6,178 bases of DNA from NCBI GenBank assembly GCA_024695225.1, contig JAILIO010000282.1, positions 1 to 6,178 on the forward strand, written 5' to 3'. Shown in pieces: positions 5,605 through 6,178 of this stretch. The notes beneath the pieces were generated by a model, which had not been told where the DNA came from, did not search any database, and worked only from the letters and a program-made list of their open reading frames with translations. The position numbers were made by a program, and so were the translations under genes. Origin of the DNA: Lachnospiraceae bacterium (GTDB taxonomy: Bacteria; Bacillota; Clostridia; Lachnospirales; Lachnospiraceae). The first letter of the stretch is position 1. Every line of letters begins with the position of its first letter.

Positions 5605-6069
5605 TCAGGCTTTCCTCTTCTTAAAGATATCACTGAACTTCTTCATGGCATTCTTGAGCTGTGCTGTGGGAGTGTTCTTGCTCTCATAGAGATCTATACA
5701 GTCTTCCACAGTGTTCATGACTTCCTTGGAGTTCACATCTATCTCCGAAAGCCTGGATGCAAGGCACTGGATGATGCTGTATATCTTTTCGGGATGCTCG
5801 GCAAAATAACTGTTAAATGATGCCTCGTCGATCTTTGCAAGTGAAACATCCCCGTCTGCCACAACGGTCCCCACCCTGGGAAGAGAATTGATAAAGCCCA
5901 TCTCACCGATATATCCGCTGTCGGCTGTCCCTATCTCCTGCTGACTGGAAAGCCCGTAATCCTTGTAGATCGTCATGGATCCGCTCAGGATCTCATAAAA
6001 CCACACCTCATACTTGCCTTCCTCGCAAATGACATCGCCTTTTTTAAAATTGAGTATATTATCTGCCAT
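5605..6069 (-). CDS. Stand-alone cyclic-nucleotide-binding domain protein, no DNA-binding domain
   Basis: The 154-residue cytoplasmic protein carries a CRP/PKA-type cNMP-binding beta-barrel at about 4-110. FKKGDVICEEG (8-18) and FYEILSGSMTIYK (24-36) are the first strands. The phosphate-binding cassette is IGEMGFINSLPRVGTVVA (54-71), with Glu56 and Arg65 nine residues apart as in PKA, where they hold the ribose 2'-OH and cyclic phosphate. A helix follows (about 93-125) and a Lys-rich tail to 154. The winged HTH of CRP/FNR factors is absent, so it is not a transcription factor by itself; it may be a receptor subunit or adaptor. Start: ATG 6069 has GAGG 6 nt upstream; GTG 6081 would overlap the previous stop but lacks a spaced Shine-Dalgarno site. 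It sits 8 nt after the previous gene and two genes before a nucleotide cyclase, a likely source of its ligand. Confidence 0.88.
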   Translation of the reverse strand: MADNILNFKKGDVICEEGKYEVWFYEILSGSMTIYKDYGLSSQQEIGTADSGYIGEMGFINSLPRVGTVVADGDVSLAKIDEASFNSYFAEHPEKIYSIIQCLASRLSEIDVNSKEVMNTVEDCIDLYESKNTPTAQLKNAMKKFSDIFKKRKA

Positions 6070-6077
6070 GATCAACC

Positions 6078-6178
6078 TCACTTTCCGCTGAGCAACTGCT
6101 TCATTTCGTCGATAAGCGCCGGATCCTGTGCCTTGCCTTCATCCTCCACCGCCAGAAAACTGTCGATAAGTTCGCAAG
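6078..6178 (-). CDS. C-terminal fragment of an unidentified gene, 5' end outside window
   Basis: A frame open from the right edge to TGA at 6078-6080 gives 32 residues, starting CELIDSFLAVEDEGKAQ and ending MKQLLSGK. It is acidic, probably helical and not recognisable. It is accepted as a real gene end because its stop is 8 nt from the next ATG, the spacing expected within an operon, and that gene's GAGG site overlaps its end. It would be the upstream partner in the cNMP-receptor/cyclase cluster, so its identity matters for interpreting the module. Confidence 0.6.
   Translation of the reverse strand, partial: CELIDSFLAVEDEGKAQDPALIDEMKQLLSGK

Noticed and set aside
4791..5624. Long plus-strand open frame of 277 codons opposite the isomerase gene
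   Set aside because: Its translation shows no recognisable motif, while the minus frame carries all the TIM-barrel metal motifs and a good ribosome binding site. It is a shadow of that gene.

Overview
The window looks like chromosomal DNA from a Gram-positive, pectin-using Clostridia, probably Lachnospiraceae from gut or rumen. This placement is inferred from strong purine-rich Shine-Dalgarno sites, moderate GC, a YSIRK-like signal peptide and a large multidomain surface pectinesterase. No rRNA or other phylogenetic marker is present. Coding density is high. I see no tRNA, CRISPR array, insertion sequence or attachment site. Layout: a long minus-strand gene (from 2293, running off the left edge), a divergent plus-strand regulator (2528-3355), then a minus-strand cluster of four genes (6178 down to 3372) that converges on the regulator. 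|| LEFT HALF (1-3355). The minus-strand gene is open for 764 codons and lacks its 3' end. It encodes an exported protein with a signal peptide, an acidic linker, a beta-rich region starting WDFTN, three tandem repeats of about 96 residues, and the start of a pectin methylesterase (CE8) domain carrying the catalytic QDTLY motif. Divergent to it is a MerR-family regulator with a GyrI/BmrR-like effector domain. The shared 234-bp gap holds two back-to-back promoters. The pectinesterase promoter has the over-long 19-bp spacer typical of MerR-activated promoters, with a partial palindrome inside it. The simplest reading is a local switch in which the MerR protein senses a small molecule and turns on pectin de-esterification. 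|| RIGHT HALF (3372-6178, all minus). In transcription order: the tail of an unidentified gene, a stand-alone cyclic-nucleotide-binding domain protein with no HTH, a xylose-isomerase-like TIM-barrel protein (sugar phosphate isomerase/epimerase type), and a PAS + class III nucleotide cyclase with a C-terminal beta-rich, possibly PilZ-like domain. A cyclase and a cNMP receptor in one likely operon suggest a compact cyclic-nucleotide signalling module, which is uncommon in Clostridia. The cyclase keeps both metal Asp residues and the Asn/Arg transition-state pair, but has Glu and Asn at the two base-specificity positions, so cAMP versus cGMP cannot be assigned. || A short element (minus strand TTGACAGGnA(G/A)GGAT) occurs in the leaders of both the isomerase and cyclase genes and once more inside the pectinesterase gene. 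No listed feature type explains it, and it is the least expected pattern in the window.
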